Notes: a model not told the origin generated them from the sequence alone. Shown: positions 37,660 to 52,212, counted from the stretch's first letter. The stretch is 64,000 nucleotides of DNA from Corynebacterium timonense (GCF_900105305.1 NZ_LT629765.1:1488001-1552000); one strand, 5' to 3'. Made by a program: numbers and translations.

Positions 37660-38852
37660 GTGATTTTCCCCGGTACTCCCCCGCTGGTGCGGTTGCGACG
37701 ACGGCCGCGCGCGAGAGCCGCGTTCTTCTGCGCACTGCATCGTCCTGGGCGCCGTTGATCATCCAACTCATCCTCATCGCCGTCGCCGCCGGTCTCCTCG
37801 CCTGGCAAGGGGCGCCGGGCGAGGAGGGAGAAAAATCTCCCCGGATCGCCCTCGTCGACGTGCCCGCCGCGCCCTTCGAAGAAACCGGCGCCGAGGTCTC
37901 CGAGGTGGGTGAGCGCTCCGCGGCGGAACAGAAGGTTCTCGACGGCGAGGTCGACGCCGCCATCGTGGGCACCGACGCGGGGTGGGACCTCCTCTCCGAC
38001 GGCACGCCGTCCACCTCCCTCAGCGCGTTCGTCGCGGTGACCTCCGACGCGTACTCCACGCAGGAGGCCCTGGCCGCCTTCGACCTCACCCCGGAGCAGT
38101 TCGACGCCGCGGCGCCGAACACCGAGGTCACCCTCGTGGACCTGTCTGAGCCGGACCCCGGCGAGCGAAGCGATACCACCCTCGCAAGCATGATCGCCGC
38201 GATAGGGGTGACGCTGCTGCTCATGATTTCCACGATCGCCTTCGTCGTCGTTGTCGGCAACAGGGTGGCCACCGAGAAGTCCTCCCACGTTGCCGAGCTG
38301 CTGCTGACCGCCGTCCGCCCGTTCGATTTCCTGCTGGGCAAGATCCTCGGGACGTTCATCGTGGCCTTTGCCAACGCCGTCATCGTCGTCGCGGCGGTGG
38401 CCGCGGCGCTCGCCCTCAGTGGGATCACGGAGAGCATTCCCGTCGACTGGCCCCTCCTCCCCCTCATGCTCATCCCCTTCTCCCTGTCCATGCTGTTCTT
38501 CAGCCCGCTCTACGCCGCAGCCGGGGCCATGGTCAGGCGCATGGAGGACTTGGGAACGACCCAGACGCCCATCCTCATCCTCCTCATCGCCTCCATCTAC
38601 GTCCCTTTCTTCGGTTTCTCCTCGACGGACCAAACGTGGATGCAGGTGCTCAGCTGGCTCCCTCCGTTTTCCATCTACACCGCGCCGGTCACCTACGCGG
38701 CCGGGGACTTCACCGCGCTGCAGCTCGCGGCCTCCCTCGCCCTCTCGCTCGCCGCCTCGCTCGCGGTGACGTGGCTGGCCGCGCGCGTTTACCGCCGCAC
38801 CATCTTGAACAACGGCTCCGCGTTCAACTGGTTCAAGGCGGTGCGGGCGTAA
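37656..38852 (+). CDS. ABC-2-type exporter permease (NatB-like)
   Basis: A 398-residue membrane subunit. One N-terminal membrane helix (SWAPLIIQLILIAVAAGLLAW) is followed by a large external domain of about 150 residues (IALVDVPAAPFEETGAEV to GERSDTTLASM), then five further helices including LLLMISTIAFVVVVGNRVATEKSSHVAELLL and QTPILILLIASIYVPFFGF, the ABC2_membrane_3 layout of NatB. The GTG start overlaps the ATPase TGA. It exports Na+ or a small compound in known relatives; here the substrate is unknown. Confidence 0.88.
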   Translation: MSDFPRYSPAGAVATTAARESRVLLRTASSWAPLIIQLILIAVAAGLLAWQGAPGEEGEKSPRIALVDVPAAPFEETGAEVSEVGERSAAEQKVLDGEVDAAIVGTDAGWDLLSDGTPSTSLSAFVAVTSDAYSTQEALAAFDLTPEQFDAAAPNTEVTLVDLSEPDPGERSDTTLASMIAAIGVTLLLMISTIAFVVVVGNRVATEKSSHVAELLLTAVRPFDFLLGKILGTFIVAFANAVIVVAAVAAALALSGITESIPVDWPLLPLMLIPFSLSMLFFSPLYAAAGAMVRRMEDLGTTQTPILILLIASIYVPFFGFSSTDQTWMQVLSWLPPFSIYTAPVTYAAGDFTALQLAASLALSLAASLAVTWLAARVYRRTILNNGSAFNWFKAVRA

Positions 38853-38914
38853 GCCGGAGGTGCTCAGGGGCATAATGGATGGCCTCCCCGGCCACGAACG
38901 AAGGAAGGAACCCA

Positions 38915-40549
38915 GTGCCCGACGGCCCGCTCATTGTTCAATCGGACAAGACCGTGCTTCTCGAGACGGCCCACCCGCAGGCCAGCCTCGCGCGGGCGGC
39001 GCTCGCCCCCTTCGCGGAGCTCGAGCGCGCCCCCGAGCACGTGCATACCTACCGCATTACTCCCCTGGCGCTGTGGAACGCCCGCGCCGCTGGCTTCGAC
39101 GCGGAAACCGCGGTGGACACGCTCGAGCGTTACTCCCGTTTCCCCGTCCCGCAGGCGCTGCTGATCGACGTCGCAGAGACGATGGCCCGCTACGGCCGCG
39201 TCGCTTTGGTCAAACACCCCGCCCACGGGCTCATCCTGGACGCCGACGAGGCCGCGCTACTCACCGAAATTACGCGCCACACAAAGATTCGCCCGCTGCT
39301 CGGCCAGGCAATCGACGGCACCACGGTCGCCGTGCACCCCTCCGAGCGCGGCCGCATTAAGCAGGAACTAACCAAGATCGGCTGGCCCGTCGACGACCGC
39401 GCGGGCTACGTCGACGGCGAGGCCCACCCCATCGCCCTCACCACCGACGGGTGGCAGCTGCGCGACTACCAGCAGTACGCCAGCGAGGCCTTCTGGGAGG
39501 GCGGTTCCGGGGTGGTCGTGCTGCCCTGCGGGGCCGGAAAGACGGTGGTGGGCGCGGCGTCGATGGCGCAGGCGCAGACCACCACGCTCATCCTGGTCAC
39601 CAACACGGTGGCGGGCCGGCAGTGGCGCGACGAGCTGCTGCGCCGCACCACGCTGACCCCGGAGGAGATCGGCGAGTACTCCGGGGAAAAGAAGGAGATC
39701 CGCCCGGTGACCATCGCGACCTACCAGGTGGTCACGCGCAAGACACACGGCGAGTACAAGGCGCTGGAGTTGTTCGACTCGCGCGACTGGGGCCTCATCA
39801 TCTACGACGAGGTCCATCTCCTGCCCGCCCCGGTCTTCCGGATGGCGGCTGACCTGCAGTCGCGGCGGCGCCTCGGGCTTACCGCGACGCTCGTGCGCGA
39901 GGACGGCCGCGAGGATGACGTGTTCTCCCTCATCGGCCCGAAGCGCTACGACGCGCCCTGGAAAGAGCTCGAGATGGCCGGCTACATCGCCACCGCCGAG
40001 TGCGTGGAAGTGCGCACTACGCTGGGGAAAGAGGAGCGGCTGGCCTACGCCACCGCGGAAACGCGCGACCGCTACCGGGTCGCCGCGTGCTCGGAGGGCA
40101 AGCTGCGGGCCGTCGATAAGCTTCTGCACAAGCACGCCGGCCAGCAGACCCTCATTATTGGGGCCTTCATCGACCAGCTGGAGGAGATCGCCCGGCGCAC
40201 CGGCGCGCCGCTTGTGCACGGGAAAACCACCACAAAGAAGCGCGAGGAGGCCTTTGCCGCCTTCCGTGCGGGCGAGATTGACACCCTCGTGGTGTCCAAG
40301 GTGGCGAACTTCTCTATCGACCTGCCCGAGGCGGCCGTGGGTATCCAGGTCTCGGGCGCGTTCGGCTCACGGCAGGAGGAGGCGCAGCGGCTCGGCCGGC
40401 TGCTGCGACCGAAAAACGGCGGCGTGGAGGCGCGCTTTTACACCATCGTCGCGCGCGACACCCTCGACGCGGAGTACGCGGTGCACCGCCAGCGCTTCCT
40501 CGCTGAGCAGGGCTACGCCTACCGGCTCGTGGACGCGGACGACCTATAG
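38915..40549 (+). CDS. DNA repair helicase XPB
   Basis: A 544-residue superfamily 2 helicase of the XPB/Ssl2 type (mycobacterial Rv0861c). Walker A GAGKT is at residues 206-210 in VVLPCGAGKTVV, the DEVH box at 298-301, and motif VI reads FGSRQEEAQRLGRLLRPK near the C-terminus. The N-terminal 180 residues are the damage-recognition-like domain. It unwinds DNA with 3' to 5' polarity in relatives, in repair or transcription-coupled roles. GTG 38915 is chosen because AAGGAAGGA lies upstream. The DUF3239 gene follows 10 nt after. Confidence 0.93.
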   Translation: MPDGPLIVQSDKTVLLETAHPQASLARAALAPFAELERAPEHVHTYRITPLALWNARAAGFDAETAVDTLERYSRFPVPQALLIDVAETMARYGRVALVKHPAHGLILDADEAALLTEITRHTKIRPLLGQAIDGTTVAVHPSERGRIKQELTKIGWPVDDRAGYVDGEAHPIALTTDGWQLRDYQQYASEAFWEGGSGVVVLPCGAGKTVVGAASMAQAQTTTLILVTNTVAGRQWRDELLRRTTLTPEEIGEYSGEKKEIRPVTIATYQVVTRKTHGEYKALELFDSRDWGLIIYDEVHLLPAPVFRMAADLQSRRRLGLTATLVREDGREDDVFSLIGPKRYDAPWKELEMAGYIATAECVEVRTTLGKEERLAYATAETRDRYRVAACSEGKLRAVDKLLHKHAGQQTLIIGAFIDQLEEIARRTGAPLVHGKTTTKKREEAFAAFRAGEIDTLVVSKVANFSIDLPEAAVGIQVSGAFGSRQEEAQRLGRLLRPKNGGVEARFYTIVARDTLDAEYAVHRQRFLAEQGYAYRLVDADDL

Positions 40550-40559
40550 AATCGTGCGC

Positions 40560-41231
40560 ATGAGCGAGATGAAGGTGTTCCGGTTCGACGTTGACGAGGC
40601 GTACGCGCAGAAAAACAACGAAATGCTGCGGGACACGCGCTACCTGGTCATCTCGGGGGTCTCGCTCTTCGTTCTCTGCCTCATCGGCGCGATCCTGGTC
40701 TGGTTTTTCGTCGACCCGGCCTCGCCGTGGCGGCTGCTGGGGTCCCTCGGTCTGCTGCTCTTCGGCGTCATGATGCTCATCGTGGGCCTGCTCGTGCCCC
40801 GCTCGGTGGGCTCGGCGCAGTCGCTGTACGACGCCCACCCCCTCGCCGCGGCCATCATCGCGGAGAGCAGGGGCACCGACTACACGCTTCTGGCCTTGGT
40901 GAACACGACGGTCGACCCGGCCCAGCCTGCCCACTGGGCGCTGACGACGCAGACCGTCCGGTCGCTGCCGCACACCCCGGACACCGTGGGGGCGAAGGTT
41001 CCTGTCGCCGCGGTCGGCGGGCGCCGTTCCGTGCACGAAAAGGGACGGTGGCAAGTCATTACCCCCATGCCGATTGCCTGGGGCACCCCCGATCCCTCGG
41101 TCGTGGACGCCGCGAAGAAGGCCGTGCCGCGCGAGCAGTGGCACATCCTGGATACCTCGCGCCCGCGCCTCAAGGAGGTTATGGCGGCGAAGTACCGCCT
41201 CCTCCCCCTCGACGAGCTACCCCTGAATTAG
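40560..41231 (+). CDS. DUF3239 membrane protein
   Basis: A 223-residue protein with two membrane helices (YLVISGVSLFVLCLIGAILVWFF and GSLGLLLFGVMMLIVGLLV) and a cytoplasmic or external C-terminal domain (LLALVNTTVDPAQPAHWAL; WHILDTSRPRLKEVM), matching DUF3239 of corynebacteria. Function unknown. TAGAAT ends 7 nt before ATG 40560, so it can be transcribed from its own leaderless promoter although it lies 10 nt behind the helicase gene. Confidence 0.82.
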   Translation: MSEMKVFRFDVDEAYAQKNNEMLRDTRYLVISGVSLFVLCLIGAILVWFFVDPASPWRLLGSLGLLLFGVMMLIVGLLVPRSVGSAQSLYDAHPLAAAIIAESRGTDYTLLALVNTTVDPAQPAHWALTTQTVRSLPHTPDTVGAKVPVAAVGGRRSVHEKGRWQVITPMPIAWGTPDPSVVDAAKKAVPREQWHILDTSRPRLKEVMAAKYRLLPLDELPLN

Positions 41232-41414
41232 CCCCTGACGGGGGGAATGTGACCCCGGATACAATTTTTTCCGGAATATTCCTTCAATCACTTCCAATCA
41301 TGACCTTTTTTCGATTAATTTAGTTTCCTAAGCAAAAAGCGACCCGCCGCTACTAACAGCTATTGATCTCGGTTGTTGATCAGTACGGCGGGTGTGATGT
41401 GAAAGGAAACGGCT

Positions 41415-43538
41415 TTGTCGACGTCCACTACCGCGACCTCCTCCCGAGGAAGGTTCCACCGCGTCCTGGACTGGCGCCCCGCCAGCATCCTGGCTCGCAT
41501 CCTCATCGTTCTCGCTCTCGTGGTGCCGCTGCTGATCTCGGCGACCTACATGTGGGCGATGTGGGACCCGAGCAAGACCTTGCCCAACGTCCCCTTGGCT
41601 ATCGTCAACGAAGACAAGGGCGCCGAGAACGACGGCGAGTTCCAGGCAGTCGGCGACCAGGTGGTCCAGGGCCTGCTCGAGACCGAATACCTCGACTTCC
41701 GCGAGGCCACCGCCGAGGAGGCGCGCCTCGGCCTGACCAAGGGCGACTACCTCTTCGTGGTCACCATCCCGGAGGACTTCTCCGAGCGCGTTGTCTCCCT
41801 CATCTCGGACAACCCGCGCCAGTCCGAAATCCGGGTGGACTACAACGACTACGGCGGGACGAACGGCGCTGTCCTCACCGCCGGCCTCGTCCCGCAGCTG
41901 CAGGCGGAGGTCGCGGCGCAGATCACCGAAACCTACGCCACGGAGACCCTGGACGGCATGAACCAGTTGGGCGACGGCATCCGCCGTGCCGCCGACGGCG
42001 CGACGAAAATCGATGACGGTTTGGGCCGCCTCAAGGACGGAACCGGCAGGGCGGTCGACGGCATCGGACAGCTCGACAACGGCGCCTCCCAGCTCAACGA
42101 CGGCGCCTCCCAGCTCGATAACGGCGCGACCGAGCTCAACAACGGCGCCTCCCAGCTCAACGACGGCGCGAAGCGGCTCGAGGCCGGCGCCCACGAGCTG
42201 AGCAACGGCATGGTCACGCTCAAGGACGGCACCCGGCAGCTTGGCGACGGCGCCGCCCAGATCGACGGCGGCGTCCAGCAGCTCACCGGCACCCTGATCC
42301 CGCTGCTGGAGCGCGTCCAGGGTGCGGTCGGCCAGATCCGCCCCGTCGTGGACACCCTCTACGCCGCCGGCCTGACCGCGCAGGCCGACCAGCTCAACAG
42401 CACCCTGTCCAAACTCGACCCCGCTAACTCCGAAAACATGGTGTCGCAGCTCAACCGGCTGCGCGACGGCACGGCCGAGCTGAGCTGGAACCTCAACAGC
42501 CCCGAGGCGCCCTACCTCAACGGCGTGAACCGCCTCCTCGATGGCTCCCAGCAGCTCGCCAATGGCTCCACCGAGCTGCGCGACGGCACCGACCGTCTCC
42601 GCGACGGCACGGTCCGCCTCAAGGACGGCACGGTCCAGCTGAAGGACGGCACCGTCCGGCTCAAGGACGGCACCACTCAGCTTGTCGACGGCGGCGCCCA
42701 GCTCAGCGACGGTGTCGACCAGCTCAAGGACGGCTCCGGCGAGTTGTCCGAGCGCCTCGTCGAAGGCGCCGAGAACGCCCCCGTTGTCTCGCACCTGGAT
42801 GACTCCGCCCGCCAGATGGCCGTGCCCATCCTCTTCGAGGAGGCCAACCTCCACCCGACGCAGGGGCTTGTCGACGAATCGAACCCGACCGTCAAGACCG
42901 TCGAGAGCGGCTTCTCCCTCATCGTCATGCTCATCTTCGGCTACCTCGTCATGGCCGTCCTGTCCGCCCTGCTGCCCCACGTCGTGGGGCGCCGCGCGGA
43001 CAGCCGCACGGCCGCGGGCCCGGTCCTGCGCGCCTTCGGCCTCATCTTCCTCATCAACCTGGCCGTCCTGGGCGTCTTCACCGCCATCTCTGTGCTCACG
43101 GGCTGGCGCCCGGATAACTGGGCGACGATGGCCGTGGTCGTCGCGTTCATCGCCGCGAACGGCGCCGCCCTGTTCCAGTTCTTCCGGGTCCTGTTCGGCC
43201 GCCTCGTCGGCGGGCTGTTCTCCGTCGGATTCTTCGCCCTCGGCCTGTTCGTCTTCGGCGGCGTCTGGCCGGTGCCGACCATCCCGGGCCCGCTGCAGTT
43301 CTTCCACGCGCTGCACCCGATGAGCTACGCCCGCGACGCGTTCATGCGCGCCACCGACGGAATCTACGACGGCACCTTCTGGGTCGCCCTCGTGGTCCTG
43401 CTTGGGTTCATCGTGGTCCCGCTGATCGCGTCGGTGGTCATTTACAACGCCCGGCGCCACGGCGCCGCGACGGAGCTCGAGGAGGACCGCCGCGAGACGC
43501 GCCTCGGCGAGGAACCACTCGCCTCCGTGACGTACTAA
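41415..43538 (+). CDS. YhgE/Pip family membrane protein with heptad repeats
   Basis: A 707-residue protein. One N-terminal helix (ILIVLALVVPLLISATYMWAM) precedes an external domain with the YhgE/Pip core (NVPLAIVNEDKGAENDGEF). Two blocks of X-X-X-Leu-X-(Asp/Asn)-Gly heptad repeats follow, at nt 42010-42290 and 42570-42750 (e.g. QLNDGASQLDNGATELNNG and RLKDGTVQLKDGTVRLKDG). Five C-terminal helices resemble ABC-2 permeases. TTG 41415 follows GAAAGGAAA. Relatives serve in cell-surface or secretion (ESX-like) roles; here that is uncertain. The gap 41232-41414 holds the promoter only. Confidence 0.88.
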   Translation: MSTSTTATSSRGRFHRVLDWRPASILARILIVLALVVPLLISATYMWAMWDPSKTLPNVPLAIVNEDKGAENDGEFQAVGDQVVQGLLETEYLDFREATAEEARLGLTKGDYLFVVTIPEDFSERVVSLISDNPRQSEIRVDYNDYGGTNGAVLTAGLVPQLQAEVAAQITETYATETLDGMNQLGDGIRRAADGATKIDDGLGRLKDGTGRAVDGIGQLDNGASQLNDGASQLDNGATELNNGASQLNDGAKRLEAGAHELSNGMVTLKDGTRQLGDGAAQIDGGVQQLTGTLIPLLERVQGAVGQIRPVVDTLYAAGLTAQADQLNSTLSKLDPANSENMVSQLNRLRDGTAELSWNLNSPEAPYLNGVNRLLDGSQQLANGSTELRDGTDRLRDGTVRLKDGTVQLKDGTVRLKDGTTQLVDGGAQLSDGVDQLKDGSGELSERLVEGAENAPVVSHLDDSARQMAVPILFEEANLHPTQGLVDESNPTVKTVESGFSLIVMLIFGYLVMAVLSALLPHVVGRRADSRTAAGPVLRAFGLIFLINLAVLGVFTAISVLTGWRPDNWATMAVVVAFIAANGAALFQFFRVLFGRLVGGLFSVGFFALGLFVFGGVWPVPTIPGPLQFFHALHPMSYARDAFMRATDGIYDGTFWVALVVLLGFIVVPLIASVVIYNARRHGAATELEEDRRETRLGEEPLASVTY

Positions 43539-43541
43539 AAG

Positions 43542-43569
43542 AAAAAGCCGGGCAGATGCCCGGCTTTTT
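43542..43569. terminator. Bidirectional terminator after YhgE
   Basis: A 12-bp stem (AAAAAGCCGGGC at 43542-43553 with 43558-43569) with a 4-nt loop, ending in a T run on the plus strand and an A run mirrored for the minus strand. It separates the YhgE gene from the convergent phosphoesterase gene. Confidence 0.93.
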
Positions 43570-43589
43570 CTCTGCGCGTCACCCGCGCG

Positions 43590-45416
43590 CTACTCCTTGG
43601 TAATGCCATAGGAGTTGTGCAGCGCAACCTCGCGGTCCTCGCCGTTGTGCAGGTCACCCTCGACTTGGTAAAAGTCGATCGTGAAAGTCGCGGGGGTGAC
43701 GGTGTAGACGGCGAAGCTCTGGATCGTCGACTGGCGGTAGTTCTCGTGCTTGTGGTCGAACTTCGGGGTCTGCTCCGGCTGCTCGGCCACGTCGAAGAGG
43801 CTGTTCCACAGGTCGACGTCCTCCTCGGTCATCCAGTCCAGCTTCGGGCGCACGTTGTGCACGTGGTCCGCGCCCTTCTGGTAGATCGCGTCGTACGTCT
43901 TGGTGCCGGACGTGTTCGGGATGACGTAGGTGACGCCCTCCGGGTTGACGTGGTGTTCCACGCCGTCGATCTCGCGCTTCTCGGTGTCCTCGACCTCGCC
44001 GTAGGAGAAGTTCTCCGGGCTGTAGGTCAGGGACTTGGTGCGGGTCAGGTTGTGGTCGTGGCCCTGCAGCACGATATCGACGTCGAGCTCGTCGGCCATC
44101 TGGACGAACTCCTCGCGCGTCACCTGGACGTCCTCGTCCTGCAGCGAGTGGTAGGACGCGGAGTACACCGGCTTGTGGTAGGCCAGGATGATCCAGTTGG
44201 CGCCGTTCTCGCGAGCCTGGCGGATGTCGTCCTTCGCCCACTCCATCTGCTCGCGGCCGACAGCCCCCTCGTCCGGGTTGTCCTCGGACTCCTTGTTGTC
44301 GTTTGTGTTCATCACCACGAAGTGCGCGCCCGAGTAGTCGAAGGAGTAGTAGGAACCGCCGTCGACCTTGTCGTTGGTGACGGGCACGTTGGTGTGCTCG
44401 TTGAACGAGGTGGTGTGGACACCGTCCTCCCAGCGCAGGTTGTACTCGTCGTGGTTGCCCGGGGTGTAGGCGTGCGGGAGGTTGAGGTTGGCGTCGCGGG
44501 AGGCGTTGAGGTTGTCCACCCACTCGTCCTCGACGGCTGCTGTTTCCACGAAGTCGCCGGTGTGCAGAGCGAAGGTTGCGTCGGGGGCAACCTCCATCGC
44601 GTGCTCCAGGGTGTCGGCGCCGTACGCGGCCTCGTTGTTCACGTGTTCGTTCCAGTACGCGTTCTGGGTGTCCGTGTAGTGGATGAACTGGAAGGATTCC
44701 TCGTTCGGGTCCGAGGTGGTGAACGACCCAGTCTCGGAGAAGCCTTCGGACTCCGAGCCGACCTGGAAGTAGTAGGTCGTGCCAGGCTGCAGACCGGTGG
44801 CGGTGGCTTTGTTGGAGTGTTCAGTGACGTCGACAAGCGATAGGTGCGCGAGCTTGGAACCCTCCGAGGTCCACTGGCTGTTCTCGCGGTCGATCTGCTC
44901 GTCGGTGAAGTAGCCTTGAATCTCCTCGGGATTGCCCTCCTCGTCGACAAGCATGTCTCCGTCCTCGTCGAAGGTGACGGCGGCGTAGATGTAGTAGCCG
45001 TTCTCGTCGCGCTCCGCGTAGCGGTTGGTCACCTCGGTGGTCTCGGCGACGAACTCCATGGCCCCCGACATGTCCTCCTGCTCGGACACGCGCAGCATGG
45101 AGTCGTCTAAATTGTCCTTGGTATACCAGTTGAAGCCCATCTCGGTGGAGGTGTCCTCCATGAGGTTCATGGCGATACGATCGGGCTCGTTGTCCACCGC
45201 GACCTCGGCCACCTCGGGCTTCGTATCCTGCAGCTCGATGAGGTCCAGACCGTTCTCCGCCCCGTACACGGGATCGACCTCGACGGCCTCGGTTTCCGTT
45301 ACCGTCTCCTGAGCTTGGTTCTCGGTGTTCTCGCCCTCCTCGGCGCAGGCCGACAGAAACAGCGCTGAGCCGGTAAGCAGAGCAATAGTTTTCACAAACG
45401 TGGATTTTTTAAACAC
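43590..45416 (-). CDS. Metallophosphoesterase lipoprotein with purple acid phosphatase-like N-domain
   Basis: A 608-residue, strongly acidic exported lipoprotein; the signal peptide ends in lipobox LSAC (Cys24). A fibronectin-like N-domain (LQPGTTYYFQVGSE) precedes the calcineurin-type core: FIHYTDTQ, HTGDF at 285-289, GNHDE at 320-324, AYHKPVYS and LQGHDHNLTR, giving a two-metal site. It likely removes phosphate from external organic esters or nucleotides. ATG 45416 begins MFKKSTFVKTIALL. Low-phosphate control is possible but no PhoR box was seen. Low Lys and many Glu/Asp make it unlike neighbours in composition. Confidence 0.92.
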   Translation of the reverse strand: MFKKSTFVKTIALLTGSALFLSACAEEGENTENQAQETVTETEAVEVDPVYGAENGLDLIELQDTKPEVAEVAVDNEPDRIAMNLMEDTSTEMGFNWYTKDNLDDSMLRVSEQEDMSGAMEFVAETTEVTNRYAERDENGYYIYAAVTFDEDGDMLVDEEGNPEEIQGYFTDEQIDRENSQWTSEGSKLAHLSLVDVTEHSNKATATGLQPGTTYYFQVGSESEGFSETGSFTTSDPNEESFQFIHYTDTQNAYWNEHVNNEAAYGADTLEHAMEVAPDATFALHTGDFVETAAVEDEWVDNLNASRDANLNLPHAYTPGNHDEYNLRWEDGVHTTSFNEHTNVPVTNDKVDGGSYYSFDYSGAHFVVMNTNDNKESEDNPDEGAVGREQMEWAKDDIRQARENGANWIILAYHKPVYSASYHSLQDEDVQVTREEFVQMADELDVDIVLQGHDHNLTRTKSLTYSPENFSYGEVEDTEKREIDGVEHHVNPEGVTYVIPNTSGTKTYDAIYQKGADHVHNVRPKLDWMTEEDVDLWNSLFDVAEQPEQTPKFDHKHENYRQSTIQSFAVYTVTPATFTIDFYQVEGDLHNGEDREVALHNSYGITKE

Positions 45417-45796
45417 AGTCAGTCCCTCACAAAGTCTTCGCCGAGCTTATCTACACGTTTTCGCTCAGCGCTGGCCTCGCCCACCGTAGGGTGACCACCT
45501 AAACCGCTCGTGACCGAGAAGTAAACCCCAATCAAATATCGAAAAGGCCCGCCAAAGTCCGGCCGGCCGCGCAACGCTTCTCGACGCCATCTGACCGCCC
45601 ACAACAAGGCCGCTGTCCCGCGGCGTCCTTGCGCTGCTGACGCCGGCTGCTCACAGTTTTCCGCGTTCGAGCATGCGGATGCGCTCGGTACCGGATCTGC
45701 GCCCATTCCTCCAATGAAATCACCCATCCAATCTTTTCCGGGTGGGCTACTTTTCGAGGAGCGTTTTGGGCTACTTTTCAAAGAGCGCTGACATCC
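45417..45796 (-). promoter_or_regulatory. Upstream region of the phosphoesterase gene
   Basis: About 380 bases without a convincing gene. The part next to 45416 carries the promoter of the phosphoesterase gene on the minus strand. The right end (45740-45790) has two copies of a GGGCTACTTTTC motif about 25 nt apart. Open frames here do not look like protein. Confidence 0.35.
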
Positions 45797-46170
45797 CGCG
45801 TTGCGTGGCCGGGGTTAGCCTGAAACGTCCGCAATGCGGAGTTTCGGGCCAGCGGGTGGTGCGGTCTCCGTTGGGCGTTGAAAAAATCTGCAATGTCGTC
45901 AGGTCTGGGCATTGCTGTATGCATTGCATAGTTCCATCGCGGGCAGTAGTCCGCAGTGCGGAGTCAGAACGTCGCGACAGGGTTGACGCCGCTGGTTCCG
46001 CGTTGCGTGGCTGGCGTTAGCCTGAAAAGGCCGCAATGCGGAGTTTTCGGCTGGCCGGTGGTGCGGTGCCGGCGGGGGTTGGAACAAGTCTGCAATGTCG
46101 CCAGATTCAGGCATTGCTGTATGCATTGCATAGTTGCGTCATGGGGTGGTCGTCCGCGGTGCGGAGTTTT
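45797..46170. repeat. Two-copy direct repeat with palindromes
   Basis: A unit of about 172 nt occurs twice, at 45797-45969 and 45999-46170 (period 202 nt). Both contain CGCGTTGCGTGGC, a TCCGCAATGCGGA-type palindrome near the start, TCTGCAATGTCG, the identical stretch GCATTGCTGTATGCATTGCA, and a second TCCGC-n-GCGGA palindrome at the end. The copies differ at many positions between these blocks. Open frames in the region do not look like proteins. It may be a structured non-coding element or a mobile palindromic repeat. Confidence 0.75.
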
Positions 46171-46420
46171 GCGGTGTCGCTTACATACATGTGGCGGCCA
46201 GGTATGAATGGCTGGCGGGGGGTGCGCACACCCCGTGTGGGCGCTCCCCCGCAGTTGAACATGGTGGTGCCCCCCTTGCGTGTTGGTGGGGGGCACACAC
46301 AAAAAACAAGGGGGGTGGCCAGCCGTTCCACCTTGTTCTCTGCCCGCTTGGGGTGGGTGTGGTGGTGGGGCTGGTCACCCCCCTTTAGGGGTTTTATTTG
46401 GTTGTTGTTGTTGAGTTGTT
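46171..46420 (-). terminator. Region after 5S rRNA with rRNA operon terminator candidates
   Basis: A G/T-rich stretch downstream of 5S on the minus strand. The best hairpin pairs TGCCCCCC (46268-46275) with GGGGGGCA (46288-46295). A second short stem lies at CCCCTTTAGGGG-like 46380-46391. One or both probably end the rRNA transcript. No gene is seen. Confidence 0.5.
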
Positions 46421-46539
46421 GGGTCGGCGGTAACTTACTCTCCCACCCCCTCCCGGGGGCAGTACCATCAGCGCGGGCGGGCTTAGCTTCCGGGTTCGGA
46501 ATGGGACCGGGCGTTTCCCCGCCGCCATCAACCACCGAC
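46421..46539 (-). rRNA. rrf: 5S ribosomal RNA
   Basis: About 119 nt on the minus strand, beginning TCGGTGGTTGATGGCGG, with the universal core CCCGGTCCCATTCCGAACCC and GAAGCTAAGCCC, and an end (GTAAGTTACCGCCGAC) that pairs with the start. It follows 23S in the operon. Ends are set by the terminal helix and may be off by a few bases. Confidence 0.93.
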
Positions 46540-46704
46540 ACATTCATCGGGACAGGCAGCACAAACTGTGTACTGTATTCGATTCTGGTACTGGCTCACA
46601 CACCATGAATAAAGGGGGTGGTGTGGTGTGTCAGATACTGCATAGTGGACGCGAACACACGGTCTTTACGGTGCTTCTTGTTGGTTTGTTTTGTTTTTTG
46701 TTGG

Positions 46705-51636
<4,932 letters not shown>

Positions 51637-52210
51637 TTCAGCAGAAACAGGCCGTGAAAAGCCCAAACCCAACCAAAAACAAACCAACCACCACACCACA
51701 CCACACAAAAACATGCAGCACAGCGCAGCAAACTGGCCAATCCTCAAATTACAAAACAGCCACCCCCCACCCGACGAGGGCAAAAAAAAGGGGGGCAACC
51801 AAAAAACAGCATCCACAATCCGCGAATCAATCACGCACCACAAACACCAACAAGCAGCATCCCATCAAAGGTTCAGACACCACCCACCGGCACACACCAA
51901 CCACCACCATCACAAACAACAGCAGCAGCCAGCACACGCAGCACACAACCAACCCACAAACAAAAAATGCATTGGCACACTATCGAGTTCTCACACAACA
52001 CACGCACACCCTCACAGCCCAACCAGACTGCTCAAGCGGCAAGAAGTCAATCTACACAACCGGTAACCAGAAGTCAAACACAACGTTAACCCCAGCAACC
52101 AACTCTGCACTTATCAACTCCCCATCACCTCGCGGCGACGAAACAACACACTAAACCCCCACCCACCAACACCACAAATCCCCAGCACAACCCCACAAAA
52201 TGCGGGCAGC
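51637..52210 (-). promoter_or_regulatory. rRNA operon promoter and leader
   Basis: The minus-strand promoter is TTGACT (52077-52072), a 17-nt spacer and TAGATT (52054-52049), so transcription starts near 52042. The leader of about 400 nt carries an antitermination-like GTGTGAGAACTCGATAGTG near 51998-51980 and a C/A-rich plus strand that fits a processing spacer. Further TTGA-type -35 motifs upstream may be extra promoters. No gene is seen. Confidence 0.7.
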
Positions 52211-52212
52211 GT

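Noticed and set aside
42010..42750. Repeats as a CRISPR-like array
   Set aside because: The repeats are in-frame heptad codons of the YhgE/Pip gene, without spacers of unrelated sequence.
41328..43460. 710-codon minus-strand frame opposite YhgE
   Set aside because: Antisense shadow of the heptad repeats; its repetition comes from the real gene.
45899..46608. Open frames in the repeat and after 5S
   Set aside because: They cover inverted repeats, hairpins and 5S rRNA; composition is not protein-like.
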